Assembly (NCBI GenBank): GCA_031285645.1
Contig: JAITVU010000395.1
Span: 1-7,450 of the forward strand
From: Oscillospiraceae bacterium
GTDB taxonomy: Bacteria > Bacillota > Clostridia > Oscillospirales > Ruminococcaceae
Direction: 5' to 3'
DNA length: 7,450 nucleotides
Below the pieces are notes generated by a model. The model ran no database searches. It was given only the letters and a program-made list of their open reading frames with translations, and had not been told where the DNA came from. Positions 5,824 through 7,450 of this stretch are shown piece after piece. The translations under genes and the position numbers were made by a program. Position 1 is the first letter of the stretch. Each line of letters begins with the position of its first letter.

Positions 5824-6579
5824 TCACAGGCTTTGCCGGGGATTTTGTATGAACACATAGTTAAGCACGTCCGAGCGGCCGGGTATAAACTGATAGCCGG
5901 ACCAGTCAAACGCCTTGATATCCTCGACGCGCGTGACGCGGTTTTTGATTATATAGCGCGCCATCTGCCCTCGCGCCGCGCGCACGGTTGAAACGGTGCC
6001 CCGCGCGCCGTCCGGCTTCTGGATCAGGAAGCGGCAGGAGACCATTTCCTCACCCGACCTCATATGGGGCGTCACAAGCTTTGCGTATTCTGTCGAGGCG
6101 AGATTGAGCACGCGGCCGGCGTCCGCGTAAAGCGCCCTGTGAATCTTGTCTCCCCAAAAAGCGTACAGATCCTGCCCGTCTATTTTGAACTCCCGGCCCA
6201 TCCCCAGCCGGTGCGGCAAAATGCCGTCCGCCGGGCGCAAAAAGCCGTAGAGGGCGCTGAGTATACACAGGCGCTCCTGCGCGAAGTTAAAATCCGCCGC
6301 TGTGAAATCATCGGGATTCATATTGCGGTACGCGGCGCCGTAGTATGAATACAGGGCGGGCGAGCCGGGCGCTTCGGGATCAAACAGGCTGTAACAGGCG
6401 CTCATATCCAGCGCCCTTTCGGGATTCAGGGCCAGCAGGCTTTCCAATTCCCATGAACTGTACCCTCGCAGGATTTCGGCGAGACGCGTGGCTTCCTTTA
6501 TAAAAAGGGGCTTATGCGGCGCGACGCCGCGCCGCGTTACCGGGCGGCTGTTTCGGGCGGGAGACATGATAAAAAGCAT
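5824..6579 (-). CDS. yaaA: YaaA family peroxide stress protein
   Basis: This 251-residue cytoplasmic protein belongs to the YaaA/DUF328 family. In Escherichia coli, YaaA limits peroxide damage by keeping free intracellular iron low, and the fold has a DNA-binding-like helix-hairpin-helix element. Family landmarks are the N-terminal MLFIMSPAR (1-9), SALYGFLRPADGILPHRLGM (108-127), LYAFWGDKI (138-146), NLASTEYAKLV (159-169), ARGQMARYIIKN (202-213) and the C-terminal FDWSGYQF (224-231). Length is normal. The ATG at 6577-6579 places SPAR at the family's usual position; an ATG five residues in would remove it. No clear Shine-Dalgarno sequence precedes the start (CTGAAACATGGGCCGTTT), which is odd in this window and may mean poor or context-dependent translation. 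The ABC permease gene lies upstream on the same strand, separated by repeat copy C. I see no convincing promoter. Confidence 0.9.
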   Translation of the reverse strand: MLFIMSPARNSRPVTRRGVAPHKPLFIKEATRLAEILRGYSSWELESLLALNPERALDMSACYSLFDPEAPGSPALYSYYGAAYRNMNPDDFTAADFNFAQERLCILSALYGFLRPADGILPHRLGMGREFKIDGQDLYAFWGDKIHRALYADAGRVLNLASTEYAKLVTPHMRSGEEMVSCRFLIQKPDGARGTVSTVRAARGQMARYIIKNRVTRVEDIKAFDWSGYQFIPGRSDVLNYVFIQNPRQSL

Positions 6580-6657
6580 AAACGGCCCATGTTTCAGGCC
6601 GGACCCATAACAAAGATCAACTTCACACGGGCCCCGCGCCTGCCTTTCCTGTTATTT

Positions 6658-6791
6658 ATAATCAGCGAACGTCAAAAATGGTCTGTTTAAGAAGCCTTCG
6701 CTCCGTACATGGTGAACGCGCACGCCTCCGCGTACCGTCAGGCGACTGCCTGACGCTTCAAAGCCGAAACGGTTTTGAAGGTCGTTCACGA
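6658..6791 (+). repeat. Dispersed structured repeat, copy C (shortened)
   Basis: The third copy, same orientation as A; the core TCAGCGAAC to GTTCAC covers 6662-6789. Compared with A and B it lacks about 36 bases of the 5' half, between GAAG and CCTTCGC, plus one base near 6730. The 3' half is well kept: CGTCAGGC/GCCTGACG with loop GACT, and CTTCAAAGCCG against CGGTTTTGAAG with one G-T wobble. The closing stem is reduced to GTGAACG/CGTTCAC. It lies between yaaA and the ABC permease gene. Confidence 0.82.
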
Positions 6792-6799
6792 TATATCGT
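6788..6799. repeat. 12-bp palindrome at the edge of copy C
   Basis: ACGATATATCGT is perfectly self-complementary and overlaps the last bases of copy C. TATTG/CAATA (6813-6824) is a second small pair between it and the permease stop. Neither has a T-run on the - strand, so no convincing terminator for the permease gene is seen. Confidence 0.35.
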
Positions 6800-6832
6800 T
6801 TAAATCTCAGCCTATTGAACAATAAAGCAATA

Positions 6833-7450
6833 CTACGAGCCGGTTGATTCGTAGCGCCGCAGGCTCCGGCTCCAGAATATCAGCGCAAGCGCGAGCCATA
6901 TCAGCGAGACAGCGGGCAGAAGGCCGCCAAGAAAACCCGCGGAAAAGAACTCCTGCGTTTTACCCAAAAGATAGGCGCTCGGATAATATGAGGCAAACCC
7001 CAGCGGGAGGATGAATGTAAAGATGAATCCCGCCGCGCTTCCGTAGATATTGATGGGATAAATCATATATTTTTTGAGTATTTCCTCGGTAATGTCAGCC
7101 GCCGCCTTAACCTCCACCACATAGAATGAGAAGGTGTAGATAATCAGGTAGACGGCGAATAAAACAAACATGGCGCTCGCCATCATCACAATAAACATCA
7201 CAATATTGTGAATCGTGACGAGAATGCCGGCCCGCAAACCGCAATACACAGTTAAAAGCAAAATCCCAATATTGTAAAACGCGCGCCAGACCATGGTGTT
7301 GCGGCTTGTAATAAGAAATAAGGGATTGAGCGGCGTGAGCAAATAGCTGTCCATTTCGCCGGTGCGGATCAACTCGCCGATGCGGTTGATGCCGCCCGCA
7401 AAGCTGGAATAATTGCGGAAGGTCAGGGTGACGACGCTGTAAAGAAAGGC
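6833..7450 (-). CDS. ABC-2 type transporter permease, 5' end outside window
   Basis: The last 205 residues of an ABC transporter membrane subunit of the ABC2_membrane_6 (former DUF990) type, normally about 260 residues. The frame is open to the window edge: the segment before LIRTGEM reads AFLYSVVTLTFRNYSSFAGG then INRIGE, so the TTG at 7370-7372 is not a start. Family landmarks are GELIRTGEMDSYLLTPLNPL (visible residues 25-44), the PLGFASYYPSAYLLGK region (about 148-163) and the C-terminal RRYESTGS. About four hydrophobic segments are visible. Such permeases pair with a cytoplasmic ATPase and usually a second permease of the same type; those genes would lie to the right. The substrate is unknown. 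The TAG stop is at 6833-6835. Confidence 0.88.
   Translation of the reverse strand, partial: AFLYSVVTLTFRNYSSFAGGINRIGELIRTGEMDSYLLTPLNPLFLITSRNTMVWRAFYNIGILLLTVYCGLRAGILVTIHNIVMFIVMMASAMFVLFAVYLIIYTFSFYVVEVKAAADITEEILKKYMIYPINIYGSAAGFIFTFILPLGFASYYPSAYLLGKTQEFFSAGFLGGLLPAVSLIWLALALIFWSRSLRRYESTGS

Noticed and set aside
6657..6662. TATAAT on the + strand at the start of copy C as a promoter
   Set aside because: No -35 box at a suitable distance, and it would fire against the permease gene with no + strand gene downstream.
2831..6791. Repeats A-C as a CRISPR array or attachment sites
   Set aside because: Copies are about 170 bp, imperfect, kilobases apart and in both orientations; there are no spacers, cas genes or integrase.
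7370..7372. TTG as start of the ABC permease
   Set aside because: The frame continues open to the window edge with residues (FAGGINRIGE) expected for the family, so the gene is simply cut by the window.

Overview
The window looks like an ordinary stretch of bacterial chromosome. It holds five complete protein genes, a sixth cut off by the right edge and probably the last codons of another at the left edge. The gene set (QueH-type queuosine synthesis, a MATE exporter, an LctP lactate permease, a small lipoprotein, YaaA, an ABC2_membrane_6-type permease), the purine-rich ribosome binding sites and the moderately GC-rich coding DNA fit a Clostridia-like member of the Bacillota. That assignment is an inference from gene families; no rRNA or marker gene is present.

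Layout. Positions 1-43 are probably the 3' end of an upstream + strand gene, followed by a hairpin terminator near 121-153. A hairpin-crowded non-coding stretch runs to 583. On the - strand, a MATE transporter gene (2632 down to 1268) is followed 66 bp later by queH (1201 down to 584), probably one transcript from a good promoter at 2716-2744. A divergent gap (2633-3160) holds back-to-back promoter candidates, repeat copy A, a small terminator-like hairpin and a perfect 22-bp palindrome just before lctP. On the + strand, lctP (3161-4810) and a lipoprotein gene (4838-5311) are 27 bp apart and look co-transcribed, with a clear intrinsic terminator at 5561-5593. A convergent gap contains repeat copy B. 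yaaA (6579 down to 5824) and the 3' part of an ABC-2 type permease gene (from the right edge to 6833) are both on the - strand, with repeat copy C between them.

How the genes relate. lctP would import or export lactate by proton symport. The adjacent lipoprotein has no recognised function. The expected lactate dehydrogenase/Etf genes are not in view. queH performs the last step of queuosine synthesis in tRNA, yaaA is linked to peroxide/iron stress in Escherichia coli, and the MATE and ABC proteins are membrane transporters. No common pathway ties these together.

The most notable content is non-coding. A structured repeat of about 170 bp occurs three times, once in each of the three large gaps right of 2633. 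Its 3' half can fold as a closing stem around two hairpins, and one copy is shortened by clean removal of an internal arm. The genes themselves belong to known families and show no frameshift or obvious damage. I saw no defence system, CRISPR array, tRNA, rRNA or transposase.
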